The notes under the pieces: model-generated | The model's input: the letters and a program-made list of their open reading frames with translations, nothing else | What the model was told of the DNA's origin: nothing | Databases searched by the model: none | Made by a program: the position numbers and the translations under genes | Source: Chlorobiaceae bacterium | Lineage (GTDB): Bacteria > Bacteroidota > Chlorobiia > Chlorobiales > Chlorobiaceae | DNA: 64,000 nucleotides | NCBI GenBank assembly: GCA_012972835.1 | Contig: JABDHK010000011.1 | Coordinates: forward strand, 62,001-126,000 | Direction: 5' to 3' | Shown here: in pieces, positions 1 to 8,338 of the stretch | Layout: each line of letters opens with the position of its first letter | How positions within the stretch are numbered: position 1 is the stretch's first letter

Positions 1-1
1 T

Positions 2-163
2 TCAAAACTGCAGCTTGCCGCGGATGCCATTGAGGATGCAAAGAAACGCCTCAACAGAGCAAAGGATGATGCTGATGACGATTATGAGATACGCCAGGCC
101 ATGAAAATTCTCGAGGATGCCCTTGCCTACATACATGGAGCCTCTTCAGAACTTCAGAAGTAG
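2..163 (+). CDS. C-terminal end of an unidentified protein (partial)
   Basis: The window opens inside a reading frame that runs 53 codons to a TAG at 161-163. The visible part is highly charged and should be almost entirely alpha-helical (starting SKLQLAADAIEDAKKRL and ending GASSELQK), like a coiled coil or the helical lid of a chaperone. An Hsp70-type lid is possible, but I cannot identify the family from this stretch alone. The next gene on the strand is a PP2C phosphatase, separated by about 400 bases that hold a candidate RNA and a terminator, so the two are probably not co-transcribed. Confidence 0.6.
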   Translation, partial: SKLQLAADAIEDAKKRLNRAKDDADDDYEIRQAMKILEDALAYIHGASSELQK

Positions 164-379
164 GCGTATATAAAAGCAATTATCAGGCGTGTTCTTGTTT
201 TAGTTTAATCTTCTGGTTACTGTGCAATACGATATTATTACACATAAATCTATAGTTTTTGCTTTTTAATAGATGAGAATGTAAATTTATTTTACTTCAT
301 AATTTTATTATTTTGAAGAAGTTATGTATTATTACATCAGACTCATGTTTAAACTGAAATAATAAAAACGCGCATTCTT

Positions 380-514
380 CGTGTTGAGCATATTTTATAG
401 TTTATGTCTGACATCATTAGATGTGCTCAATATATGGGAGGACTTTCACGCACAAGTGCATTTTTGCTTGCCGAGTCACAACTCAGACCCCACTTTCGTG
501 AAGTGGGGTTTTTT
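380..514 (+). ncRNA. Candidate small RNA ending in a rho-independent terminator
   Basis: No open frame explains this stretch, yet it folds well. TTGAGCA at 384-390 pairs with TGCTCAA at 424-430, and the stem extends to about 12 bp with two G-U pairs. A CAAG/CTTG hairpin follows at about 453-470, then a GAGT/ACTC hairpin at 473-484, then a strong terminator at 488-514. Two or more hairpins followed by a terminator is the described layout of the Chlorobi-1 RNA motif, but I cannot confirm a match without the covariance model. It could instead be the untranslated leftover of a deleted gene. Confidence 0.4.
488..514 (+). terminator. Rho-independent terminator
   Basis: CCCCACTT (488-495) and AAGTGGGG (501-508) form a perfect 8-bp stem around a 5-base loop, followed by six T (509-514). 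It lies 45 bases before the PP2C frame, so transcription entering from the left should stop before that gene. Confidence 0.88.
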
Positions 515-558
515 ATTGTCTAATAGTATATCAAATCAAAATTTTTAAATAATGCCTA

Positions 559-1722
559 TTGGTTCAATATTATTTTGCTAATTTTGATACCAAAAATGGT
601 TATGTTTTTGTAGTATGTGATGGCATGGGAGGTCATGCCGGTGGTGAAAAAGCATCAAGAATAGCCATTAAGGCTATAAAGAAATATATAGGTGATAATA
701 TACATGATGATCCATCCAGGCTGTTAATAAATTCAATGTATTATGCCAACAGAGAGATTATTGATTACTCCCTTCATAATCCCGAGTTGAAAGGTATGGG
801 GTCAACTTGTGTTATTCTGTTACAAAATGGCACACAATACTATTATGCTCATGTTGGAGATAGTAGGTTATATTATTTATCAGGCACTGAACTCATTAGA
901 CTTACAAAAGATCATTCCTTTGTCCAGTCTTTGATTGATATGGGGGCATTATCTGAAATTGATGCAGCAAATCATCCAAGAAAAAATGAGATTACTAATG
1001 CTCTTGGTATTGAAAACATGAAGCCTCCTACAGTCAGTAAAACCCCCCTTCAGCCAAAAGTAGGTGATTGTTTACTCTTGTGTACTGATGGTCTTTATGG
1101 TTTAGTCTGTGATGATATAATAAAAACCGTTCTTCATACTAATAAATCACTAACTGAACAAGCAGATGAACTGGTAAGATTGGCTAATAATGCAGGTGGT
1201 TTTGATAATATTACAGTTCAGATCGTCAAGGTTGGTGGTAATTCTGTATCGACTTTAAAAAATATACGTAAGCCAGTTATAGGTAGAAATATAATAACGA
1301 TATTTTTGTCTATACTGTTATTGCTACTAATCGTAATAGCGATAGAATTGTATAGTTATACATTTGCACCTTCCAATAATTTGTTAACAAATAATCATCA
1401 ATCATTTAAATTGCAATTTAATTTTCAAGATTCAGCTATAAAATCTATTATAATAGATAAAAATCCTGTTGATATATCAAAATTAAAAAATGGACAAATC
1501 CCTGATATTCCGTTTAATAATAATCATGAAATAAAAATAATTACAGTCAATAATAAAGTTATAATCGCTACATTTGCTTTAATCAATAATAAAATATTTT
1601 ATCTTAATAAGTTTTTTGTTAATAATAATTTAAAAAAAAACGCAAATCAATATGAAGATAACGTTCATATAACCATTAATGATACTGATAATGAGTGTAA
1701 AGTTGTATTTAGTGATAATTAA
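559..1722 (+). CDS. PP2C-type protein phosphatase with membrane anchor, lacking its N-terminal motif
   Basis: PP2C (PPM) family Ser/Thr phosphatase. Visible motifs are DGMGGHAGGE at residues 21-30, GDSRLYY near 100, CTDGLYG near 175 and FDNIT near 215, which supply the later metal-binding aspartates. One membrane helix follows (about 244-266), then a 120-residue, Asn/Ile-rich outer domain of unknown function. The frame opens after a stop at 550-552 and the only start is a TTG at 559, with no good ribosome site. Normal family members begin about 20-25 residues earlier with an RxxNED motif that carries metal ligands; here the sequence resumes just after that motif. The gene therefore looks 5'-truncated and may be inactive. 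It is very AT-rich, and the nearest upstream signal is a terminator. Confidence 0.75.
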   Translation: MVQYYFANFDTKNGYVFVVCDGMGGHAGGEKASRIAIKAIKKYIGDNIHDDPSRLLINSMYYANREIIDYSLHNPELKGMGSTCVILLQNGTQYYYAHVGDSRLYYLSGTELIRLTKDHSFVQSLIDMGALSEIDAANHPRKNEITNALGIENMKPPTVSKTPLQPKVGDCLLLCTDGLYGLVCDDIIKTVLHTNKSLTEQADELVRLANNAGGFDNITVQIVKVGGNSVSTLKNIRKPVIGRNIITIFLSILLLLLIVIAIELYSYTFAPSNNLLTNNHQSFKLQFNFQDSAIKSIIIDKNPVDISKLKNGQIPDIPFNNNHEIKIITVNNKVIIATFALINNKIFYLNKFFVNNNLKKNANQYEDNVHITINDTDNECKVVFSDN

Positions 1723-1771
1723 TTAATTATATAATATATTATTGATTATTGCAGCTAAAATATTAAGTATA

Positions 1772-1975
1772 ATGAAAAATATTGTTGTAATATTTTGTTT
1801 ATCAGCACTATTGTTGATCTCGAATGGGTGTTCAGCTTTAGGAATAAAAAAAAATGATCCTGTTCATCACAAGAAGTCGGCAAAAAAAGAATCAAGTAAA
1901 AACACATCATCACAACAGTATAACAAATATGAGCTAAAGGAGGAGCCTGAAAAAACAGGCACATCACTTCAATAA
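1772..1975 (+). CDS. Small predicted lipoprotein or exported peptide
   Basis: A 67-residue protein starting at ATG 1772 (MKNIVVIF). It has a hydrophobic signal segment (residues 3-16) followed by ISNGCSALG, where Cys-19 could be the lipidated residue, although the box is not a perfect match. The mature part is Lys/Ser/Glu-rich and probably unstructured. It follows the PP2C gene by 50 bases on the same strand and shares its AT-rich composition, so the two probably arrived or decayed together. I do not recognise a family. Confidence 0.55.
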   Translation: MKNIVVIFCLSALLLISNGCSALGIKKNDPVHHKKSAKKESSKNTSSQQYNKYELKEEPEKTGTSLQ

Positions 1976-2025
1976 TATTATTGATGTGATAGAATTGATG
2001 TGAGCCTTTTGAAGTTAGAAAAACC

Positions 2026-2073
2026 ACACACACTTATGATACCAGCCTTCAAGCTGATATCATAAGTGTGTGT
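2026..2073 (-). terminator. Long hairpin terminator between convergent genes
   Basis: Arms of 21 bases (2026-2046 and 2053-2073) match at 20 of 21 positions around the 6-base loop CTTCAA. On the minus strand the stem is followed by GGTTTTTCT, so it should stop the rlmI transcript. The plus-strand side lacks a T run. The arm begins with an alternating AC tract. Confidence 0.75.
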
Positions 2074-2089
2074 AATGGTGTGTGATGCG

Positions 2090-3271
2090 TCAGCGTGTTA
2101 CATAAAAGCAGGCAAATTTCAGGTAGCTTGTTTCCGGCATGGCAAGCAAGACAGGGTGATCGAAAGGCTGTGAGTTCTTGTGTATCAGCCTGAGCTGGCA
2201 ACCAGCAGTGAGAGCTGCCTGTTGCACGGATTGAAGAAAGTCCTCTTCTGAAACATGATGACTGCAGGAGGCTGTTGCAAGAAATCCTCCGTTTTTAACT
2301 AACTGCAGTCCAAGCTTATTGAGTCTTTTGTATGCCTTAAGGGCGCCGGGAAGGTTTTTTCGGCTTTTTGTGAAACTCGGCGGATCCAGAATAACAAGGT
2401 TGAATGACTCCTTTGACTCGACCATCTGATCGAGGGTATCAAATGCGTCTGCCGCAACAAGACTGTATTCCTTGAATTTATTCAGTTGTGCGTTACGATC
2501 TGCCCGTTGCAGTGCATCCTTGGATGCATCAACAAGAATGGCAGAACTGGCACCTCCGTAAAGGGCATTGAGTGCAAAGCCTCCATCATTGGTAAAGACA
2601 TCAAGCACCTCCGCATTTTCTGCAAATTTTCTGATAATTTTGCGGTTTTCACGCTGGTCAAGGAAAAATCCTGTCTTCTGTCCCTCAAAAAGGTTCACTT
2701 CATAGGTTATTCCGGCATCGTGAATACTCTGTATAGTTTCAGAGTGTGCTCCACGGACAACATCCTTATAGAGTGTCAATCCTTCAAGTTCTCTCAATGG
2801 GGATTCGTTGCGCAGGATAATAACGGTCGGACTTAACATCTCCTGCAGCACATCGCAAATCAGTGGAAGGTGGATCTCCATGCCGGCTGAAAAAACCTGT
2901 AAGACGATTGCATGGTTGAAGCGGTCAACGATGAGCCCTGGCAGGCCATCTGATTCACCATGGACAAGCCGGTAGGCGTTGGTCTCTCCATGCTTATAGA
3001 TAACTTCACGGAGCTGGAGTGCTTCAAGAAATTTTTTACGGAAAAAATCGCCATCAACATCTTCATCTTTGCGGGATATAAGTCTGACAGAGATAAGCGA
3101 ATGCGGGTTGTAAAATCCGGTACCCATGAACTTTTTATCGTGGGTAAAAAGTTTGACGGTTTCTCCTGATGCTATATCGCGTGGAACATTGGCAAGTTCA
3201 TTGCTGAACACCCATAAGTGACCTTTCTGGATTCGGTGGTGTTCTTTTGGCTTAAGGTAGAGAGATTGCAT
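2090..3271 (-). CDS. rlmI: 23S rRNA (cytosine-5) methyltransferase, RlmI family
   Basis: A 393-residue class I SAM-dependent rRNA methyltransferase. It starts with a PUA RNA-binding domain (residues 2-75, [19 protein letters not shown]). The SAM fold follows: [16 protein letters not shown] near 225 is the SAM loop, and [14 protein letters not shown] near 305 is motif [16 protein letters not shown] near 345 contains the catalytic cysteine typical of the RlmI/RlmL family. The E. coli relative methylates C1962 of 23S rRNA; the exact target here is inferred. Its length matches the family and it is transcribed alone. Confidence 0.9.
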   Translation of the reverse strand: MQSLYLKPKEHHRIQKGHLWVFSNELANVPRDIASGETVKLFTHDKKFMGTGFYNPHSLISVRLISRKDEDVDGDFFRKKFLEALQLREVIYKHGETNAYRLVHGESDGLPGLIVDRFNHAIVLQVFSAGMEIHLPLICDVLQEMLSPTVIILRNESPLRELEGLTLYKDVVRGAHSETIQSIHDAGITYEVNLFEGQKTGFFLDQRENRKIIRKFAENAEVLDVFTNDGGFALNALYGGASSAILVDASKDALQRADRNAQLNKFKEYSLVAADAFDTLDQMVESKESFNLVILDPPSFTKSRKNLPGALKAYKRLNKLGLQLVKNGGFLATASCSHHVSEEDFLQSVQQAALTAGCQLRLIHKNSQPFDHPVLLAMPETSYLKFACFYVTR

Positions 3272-3508
3272 GGCTTGAAAAATGTCTTGTAGTTTTTGTT
3301 AGCTTTTCATTTTACCTTAACATGAATGAAAAGGTAAAATACAACTGTTTCGTTCCACGGTGTAACGGCATGAGAAGCCGCTGTAGCAGGAATGTGCAGC
3401 TTGGTGCTTTATGAACCTGTTGCAATGTGCAGCAAAAGTGATGATTCTCAAAGGAAATAAATGCAAGTTTGCGGAAGAGCCCGAGAGGTAAGAAAAAGGA
3501 ATGATACG

Positions 3509-4366
3509 ATGAAACGCAAAGGGGTGCTCGTTTTTGTACTGTTTATGCTTGTTTTAGGGGGAGGGTGTGCTGATTTCCGAACGGTTGGCCGGGTTGAGCT
3601 AAAAGGTGAACAAGTTGCCCTGAGTGCTGAACAAGCGGCTCTCTATCATGAAGTTGCCAATGCCTCACCGTTTATTCAGTCGCTGGATGGCTATGCCGAT
3701 GTCTGGATAAAAACACCGAAAAGGCAAAATCGGGTTTTCTGTAATATCAGAATCAATCGAGGACATGAAGCCCGGATGATTGTCAGCGCAGGAGTGCTTG
3801 GATGGCCAGTCGCAGATATGTTTTTCAGTCAAGACTCTCTCTATGTGCATGATATGCTTAACAACCGGCTTTTTCTCGGCAGTAATAACGATCTGAATCT
3901 TGAAAAGATTATCGGGGTGAATTCCGGTTTCAAGCTTCTTTCGGAGTCTCTGTTGGGTCTGGTGAAGATTTCAGAGCCGTTAAGTGCCATCAGGTCGGTT
4001 AAAGAGGGTTCCGAAACCCTTGTCTTCACTCTGGCGACCTATGGTGGCAGCAAAGATGTGGTTATCAATCCCTCCAGCAGGACGCTCACGGCTCTTATTC
4101 TAAAGAACCGGCAAGGAAAACCAGTAACTGAAATTCACTTTAAAAATTACGAGACAATAGAGAGTGACGGTCAACATACGCTTGTACCCAAAGAGATTGA
4201 GATGGTGCTCTATAGCAGTAATGCAGATGGTATCACGGAACAACAGCTGGTCATAGCCTACGATGAACGGGTGTTTAACAAAAGAGAGAATGCGCTCAGG
4301 TTCTCAGTGCCGAAAAAAGCAAAGGTGGTCAATCTTGATGATGCTGGAATTTTGCCTTGGATGTGA
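3509..4366 (+). CDS. Outer-membrane lipoprotein, LolA-like fold (DUF4292-like)
   Basis: A 285-residue lipoprotein. I chose ATG 3509 because MKRKGVLVFVLFMLVLGGGCAD is a complete lipoprotein signal (lipobox GGGC) and an AAAAAGGA site precedes it; the open frame extends 16 codons further upstream. The mature part alternates short beta-strands (FIQSLDGYADVWIKTP, FCNIRINRGHEARMIVSAG, DMFFSQDSLYVHDMLNN), as in LolA/LppX-like lipid-binding proteins and the DUF4292 family of Bacteroidetes and Chlorobi. A role in outer-membrane lipid or lipoprotein handling is inferred from the fold only. It is convergent with sodB. Confidence 0.7.
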   Translation: MKRKGVLVFVLFMLVLGGGCADFRTVGRVELKGEQVALSAEQAALYHEVANASPFIQSLDGYADVWIKTPKRQNRVFCNIRINRGHEARMIVSAGVLGWPVADMFFSQDSLYVHDMLNNRLFLGSNNDLNLEKIIGVNSGFKLLSESLLGLVKISEPLSAIRSVKEGSETLVFTLATYGGSKDVVINPSSRTLTALILKNRQGKPVTEIHFKNYETIESDGQHTLVPKEIEMVLYSSNADGITEQQLVIAYDERVFNKRENALRFSVPKKAKVVNLDDAGILPWM

Positions 4367-4383
4367 CATGATCAATCAGCACC

Positions 4384-4414
4384 AAAGCAGGGCGCAACAA
4401 AGGCGCCCTGCTTT
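4384..4414. terminator. Bidirectional terminator between lipoprotein gene and sodB
   Basis: AAAGCAGGGCGC (4384-4395) and its exact complement GCGCCCTGCTTT (4403-4414) flank a 7-base loop. The A and T ends serve both strands of the converging genes. Confidence 0.85.
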
Positions 4415-4440
4415 GCATCTTTGATGGGGGAGCGTTCCTC

Positions 4441-5043
4441 TTATTTTGCAGCGCTGAAATTTTCTGCGGCGAACTCCCAGTTCAGGAGATTATCAATCAC
4501 GGAAGCAACATAATCGGGTCGGCGATTCTGGTAGTCGAGATAGTAAGCATGTTCCCAGACATCAATCGTCAAGATTGGTTTCTGGCCACTTGTTGAAGGC
4601 GTTTGTGCATTGCCGGTTTTAACAACCTTCAAGGTGCCTCCTTCAAGCACAAGCCATGCCCATCCGCTCCCGAACTGAGTGGCGGCAGCGCTCTTGAGCT
4701 CTTCCTTGAACTTGTCGAAACTTCCGAAATCCTGAGTGATTTTTGCTGCAAGTTCTCCTGAAGGTACCCCGCCGCCACCAGGTGTAAGGCTTTTCCAGTA
4801 AAAGCTGTGATTCCACGCCTGTGCACCGTTATTGAAAATGCCGATTTTCTGTGGGTCTGCAGCGGTTTGGGCAATAACCTCTTCAATGCTCAGGGTTTCA
4901 AGAGGAGTGCCAGCAACGAGGTTGTTGAAATTTGTTATGTAGGCCACATGATGTTTTCCATAGTGAAAGCCTATGGTATTTGCGGAAATAAAAGGCTCAA
5001 GCGCGTTTTCTGCGTATGGCAGTGCAGGTTGCTGATAAGACAT
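4441..5043 (-). CDS. sodB: Iron (or Mn/Fe) superoxide dismutase
   Basis: A 200-residue cytoplasmic superoxide dismutase that converts superoxide to hydrogen peroxide and oxygen. The four metal ligands are in place: His-27 (FHYGKHH), His-80 (AQAWNHSFYW), and Asp-162 and His-166 (DVWEHAYYLDYQNRRPDYV). The AQAWNHSFYW block and the Gln-less GGG region (near 89-93) are closer to iron-type enzymes. For a strict anaerobe this is an oxygen-defence gene. It is a single gene read towards the terminator at 4384-4414. Confidence 0.93.
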   Translation of the reverse strand: MSYQQPALPYAENALEPFISANTIGFHYGKHHVAYITNFNNLVAGTPLETLSIEEVIAQTAADPQKIGIFNNGAQAWNHSFYWKSLTPGGGGVPSGELAAKITQDFGSFDKFKEELKSAAATQFGSGWAWLVLEGGTLKVVKTGNAQTPSTSGQKPILTIDVWEHAYYLDYQNRRPDYVASVIDNLLNWEFAAENFSAAK

Positions 5044-5193
5044 AGAGTGAGATTATTTAAAGTTGACAAGAGTTGACAAGAGTCTATAAGTATGAATTCA
5101 AAATGCTTTAACTTGCAATTTGCCGATTAAGTTCACAATTTGCCCATAAAGTTTCTGTGCATGGTAAAAATTAATAAAGGAGTTTGCTGGCAA

Positions 5194-5541
5194 ATGAAAT
5201 GGCGCAATACCTTCCAGGCATTTTTTTATTGCCTGCTTTTCACTTTTGTCCTTTGGGGGTGCAGCGACAATAAACCCGTTTCGCTTGATAAGGATGATGT
5301 TCGGTTTGCCGGGTTTTACAGCGATTATATGTTGTTATCAGGAGTGCTGGATGGCAATGAAACCCATGCACTCAGCGCTGTTAACCCGGCTGAACTCAAT
5401 GAGCTTTTAGTGCGCCATGCTCTTACCCGGGAGAGTCTGACTCGCAAAACGGCATTGTACAAGGAGAATCCTGAACTCTGGAGAGCCGTACTGGTGCAGG
5501 TCAGGGAAAATATTCGCAAAAAATCGGCAGGAGGAGCATGA
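5194..5541 (+). CDS. Small lipoprotein co-transcribed with coaE
   Basis: A 115-residue protein. I chose ATG 5194 because an AAGGAG site lies about 11 bases before it and MKWRNTFQAFFYCLLFTFVLWGC is a lipoprotein signal with lipobox LWGC; the open frame begins 54 bases earlier. The mature domain is helical (SDYMLLSGV, ELNELLVRHALTRESL, ENPELWRAVLVQVRENI), similar in layout to the small DUF4296-type lipoproteins of Bacteroidetes, but I cannot assign it firmly. Its stop overlaps the coaE start by 4 bases (ATGA), so the two are translationally coupled. Confidence 0.7.
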   Translation: MKWRNTFQAFFYCLLFTFVLWGCSDNKPVSLDKDDVRFAGFYSDYMLLSGVLDGNETHALSAVNPAELNELLVRHALTRESLTRKTALYKENPELWRAVLVQVRENIRKKSAGGA

Positions 5542-6185
5542 GCAGAACCTATCCTTTCCTGGTCGGAGTAACGGGCGGGCTTGGCAGTGGAAAGTCAACG
5601 GTCTGCCGTTTTTTGTCAGAATTGGGGTGCACGCTTTTCGAGGCGGACAAGGTGGCAAAGGAGCTTCAACTGAACGATTATGAGGTGATCGAGGGCATAA
5701 AAAGGCTTTTTGGCCCTGAGGTTTATGTAATCGATAATGCTGGCCAGATGCTTCTGGATCGAAAAAAAATAGCTGCAGCCGTGTTTTCATCCTCTGAAAA
5801 ACTTGAAGCACTTAACAAGCTTATTCATCCAAAAGTATTCAGGGAATTTAAAAAAGCAGTTGATGTTGCCGCAATAAATGGCACAAAGCTTCTTGTCAAG
5901 GAAGCAGCCATTCTTTTTGAATCCGGCAGGAGTGAAGAGCTTGATGTTGTTGTGGTTGTTGTGGCCGATATGGAGCAGAGGATAGCAAGGGCTGAAGAGA
6001 AAGGCATGGGTTCCCGGAAAGAGATCATGCAGCGCATTGACCGGCAGTGGCCTCAGGCAAAACTCATTGAAAAAGCCGATTACCTGCTTGTCAACAAAGG
6101 CTCTCTGAAAACCCTGAAACAAGATACCGAATCACTCTACTACAAGTTGCTTGCCGCTGCCTCCTCAGCCTGCGATCACCTCTGA
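5538..6185 (+). CDS. coaE: Dephospho-CoA kinase
   Basis: A 215-residue enzyme of the last step of coenzyme A synthesis, phosphorylating the 3'-hydroxyl of dephospho-CoA. The P-loop is GGLGSGKST at residues 13-21. The CoA-binding region FEADKVAKEL follows near 35, and the family block LNKLIHPKVFREF near 95 is present. Its length is typical. The start overlaps the preceding lipoprotein stop, and the 3' end overlaps the convergent esterase by 21 bases. Confidence 0.93.
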   Translation: MSRTYPFLVGVTGGLGSGKSTVCRFLSELGCTLFEADKVAKELQLNDYEVIEGIKRLFGPEVYVIDNAGQMLLDRKKIAAAVFSSSEKLEALNKLIHPKVFREFKKAVDVAAINGTKLLVKEAAILFESGRSEELDVVVVVVADMEQRIARAEEKGMGSRKEIMQRIDRQWPQAKLIEKADYLLVNKGSLKTLKQDTESLYYKLLAAASSACDHL

Positions 6186-7193
6186 GAGTGCCGGCAGGGA
6201 GACTCCATAACGGTATGAGGTGTTACTGTGTGAATCCACAAACTCTTCATAACGGTGCGTTATAGCGTAGCCTGTTGCTTTTGCTGAAAAAATCCTGTGG
6301 CCGAACTGCAGATTATATTCATCAAGAGTTCCGCAGTCAAGAAAGAGCAAATCAAGTGACCTCAGTGCTTCTCGATACACCTCCTGCTCAATCATCTCTA
6401 TCGGGTCAAAGCTCAGCCACTTCTGCCACACCTCATCAACTGGTTCACAGGTATAAGGATTGAACGGCAGGAGAATGCTTTCAGGCGAGCATTGGTCTGG
6501 AGAAGGGGAGTAGGCCGCGGCCATCCCGATGAGGTCAAGCAGGGCAAACTCTTTTTGCGGCTTTTTCAACGCCCCTTCATAAGAGACCAGAAAATTGGCA
6601 ATACTTCCTCTGTATTGTTCAAGCACTCTTGCTGCTGCCGGAAAATTTGGTTTATAGCAGAGTTCGAACCCCATATCGCCACTGTGGCAGGCAACGGCTG
6701 CAAATCGATCCGGATGCTTCATACCCATGCGGAGTGCGCCGAATCCTCCCGATGATTTTCCGGCTATAGCCCTGTGTTCTCTTTCAGCAAGGGTTGAAAG
6801 AGTCTTGTCTATGCAAGGTACCACCTCATCAATCAGGTAGGTTTCATAGTTGCCCGTAGCCGGTGAATCAACATACTGGGAGCCACCGTATCGAGTCATG
6901 CAGTCGGGCATGACAATGATGGTTTCCTGCATTTTTCCCGCTCTGATCAGTGACTCTGCCATTTCCGGTACACTTTGTCGTCCAAAGCTGTAATTCAGGA
7001 AGCTTTGGCCGGTGGAGGCAAACCCCGCAAGCAGGTAGATAACCGGAAATCGCCTTTTGTCATCATAAGAAGGAGGCAGATAGACTGGCACCCGGCGCTC
7101 TGGCGGGTCGTCCAGAGGATTTCCAGCAAGGGTAATGCCCGGCACCACAACCTCAATAACGCGTGGATAAGTTCTCAAACGCACTCCTGTCAT
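6165..7193 (-). CDS. Alpha/beta-hydrolase esterase (esterase D / Fes-like)
   Basis: A 342-residue hydrolase of the putative-esterase family (esterase D, enterochelin esterase and mycolyltransferase relatives). The first half has PVIYLLAGFASTGQSFLNY. The nucleophile elbow is GKSSGGFGALRMG near 145. An acidic residue in FLDCGTLDEYNLQ near 288 and the His in EFVDSHSNTSYRYG near 320 complete a plausible triad. It has no signal peptide. Its start overlaps the tatC stop by 4 bases, so it is co-translated with tatC. The natural substrate is unknown. Confidence 0.75.
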   Translation of the reverse strand: MTGVRLRTYPRVIEVVVPGITLAGNPLDDPPERRVPVYLPPSYDDKRRFPVIYLLAGFASTGQSFLNYSFGRQSVPEMAESLIRAGKMQETIIVMPDCMTRYGGSQYVDSPATGNYETYLIDEVVPCIDKTLSTLAEREHRAIAGKSSGGFGALRMGMKHPDRFAAVACHSGDMGFELCYKPNFPAAARVLEQYRGSIANFLVSYEGALKKPQKEFALLDLIGMAAAYSPSPDQCSPESILLPFNPYTCEPVDEVWQKWLSFDPIEMIEQEVYREALRSLDLLFLDCGTLDEYNLQFGHRIFSAKATGYAITHRYEEFVDSHSNTSYRYGVSLPALSEVIAG

Positions 7194-8095
7194 GTTTTCA
7201 AAGCGTTATTTTTTCGGTTGACATGGGCAGAGATAAGAATGCTCAGCTCATAGAGCAGAATCATCGGTAAGCCGATGACGAGTTGTGTGATAATATCGGT
7301 TGATGGCGTAACTACCGCAGCCACAATCAGCAGAAAAACAATGGCATGTTTCCGGTAAAATCTCATAAAGGCCGGTGTAAGCAGCCCTATTTTTGAAAGG
7401 ATATAGGCAACAAAAGGGAGTTCAAACACAAGCCCTGTGGTCAGCAGTGAACCAATAAAAAAACTCACGTAGTCCTGTACAGAGATGTTGTTTTTGATCA
7501 GCGGAGAGCCAAAGCTGGCAAAAAACTGCAGTGTGACCGGCAGAAAGACAAAATAGCCAAATCCAATGCCGGTAAAAAACGAGAGGGAGATAAAGAGTAT
7601 GGAAAACCGTCCCGCTTTACGTTCATTTTCATGCAGTCCGGGGGCAACAAATTGCCAGATCTGCCAGGCAAGAAAGGGAAAGGAGATGATGAATCCTGAA
7701 AATACAACAACCTGCAGATAAAGAGAGAGCTGGCCATAAGGCACAAGATTCTGCAAAACAATGGTTTTACTGCTCCTCCTCAGAGGGGCGATAAGAATAT
7801 CGTTGACCAGAAAATCGGCAAAGATGGTGCATAAACCTGTAACCAGAACCAGGGCGATGGCTGACTTGATCAGGCGTGAGCGGATCTCCTCAAGATGCCC
7901 CATAAAGTTCATCCCGCTATCCGGCTCACCTGTTTCGTTATTGGTGTCATCGTCAGGATCTTTTTTCACCGGGTCATAGGTTGTCATCTGCTCACTATGC
8001 GGCTGAGCTTTTTGGATTGCAGCTCTATCAGGGCTACTGTCCGGGCTGCTTCCTGGAAGCTGCGGTGATGGTATGGACTCTTTTTCCTCGTTCAT
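7190..8095 (-). CDS. tatC: Twin-arginine translocase subunit TatC
   Basis: A 301-residue polytopic membrane protein that recognises twin-arginine signal peptides of folded exported proteins. The core starts at residue 74 with FMGHLEEIRSRLIKSA, the family signature before the first of six membrane helices. About 70 residues of hydrophilic, Ser/Pro/Asp-rich sequence precede it, which is longer than usual. No tatA or tatB is adjacent. The downstream esterase gene overlaps it by 4 bases. Confidence 0.92.
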   Translation of the reverse strand: MNEEKESIPSPQLPGSSPDSSPDRAAIQKAQPHSEQMTTYDPVKKDPDDDTNNETGEPDSGMNFMGHLEEIRSRLIKSAIALVLVTGLCTIFADFLVNDILIAPLRRSSKTIVLQNLVPYGQLSLYLQVVVFSGFIISFPFLAWQIWQFVAPGLHENERKAGRFSILFISLSFFTGIGFGYFVFLPVTLQFFASFGSPLIKNNISVQDYVSFFIGSLLTTGLVFELPFVAYILSKIGLLTPAFMRFYRKHAIVFLLIVAAVVTPSTDIITQLVIGLPMILLYELSILISAHVNRKNNALKT

Positions 8096-8338
8096 TACTC
8101 CAGTGTAAACTTTAAAAAAACAGGATGTTAAGGGATACGATTGTTATCGTGGTTCAAATTGGACAGATAATAACCACAAAACATAGTAACAAAGATGCTT
8201 GTAGCCAAAAACTGTTTTATTGCTGATTATCTGGTACAATATGAGAGGAGAAGCTGCGGCATTTATAATCCATGAATGAATTCGTGAAAAATTGTAAATT
8301 TACAGTCGCTTGTATCGATAATAAAGAGTCGAATAATA
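8096..8338. other. Intergenic region between divergent tatC and the CheB-CheR gene
   Basis: These 243 AT-rich bases separate divergent genes and must hold both promoters. I see no ORF, strong hairpin or known riboswitch. The 3' end (GTCGAATAATAATG) provides no clear Shine-Dalgarno for the next gene. Confidence 0.5.

Noticed and set aside
5407-5811. 134-codon minus-strand frame
   Set aside because: Antisense to coaE and the small lipoprotein gene, which have coupled start/stop, P-loop and lipobox.
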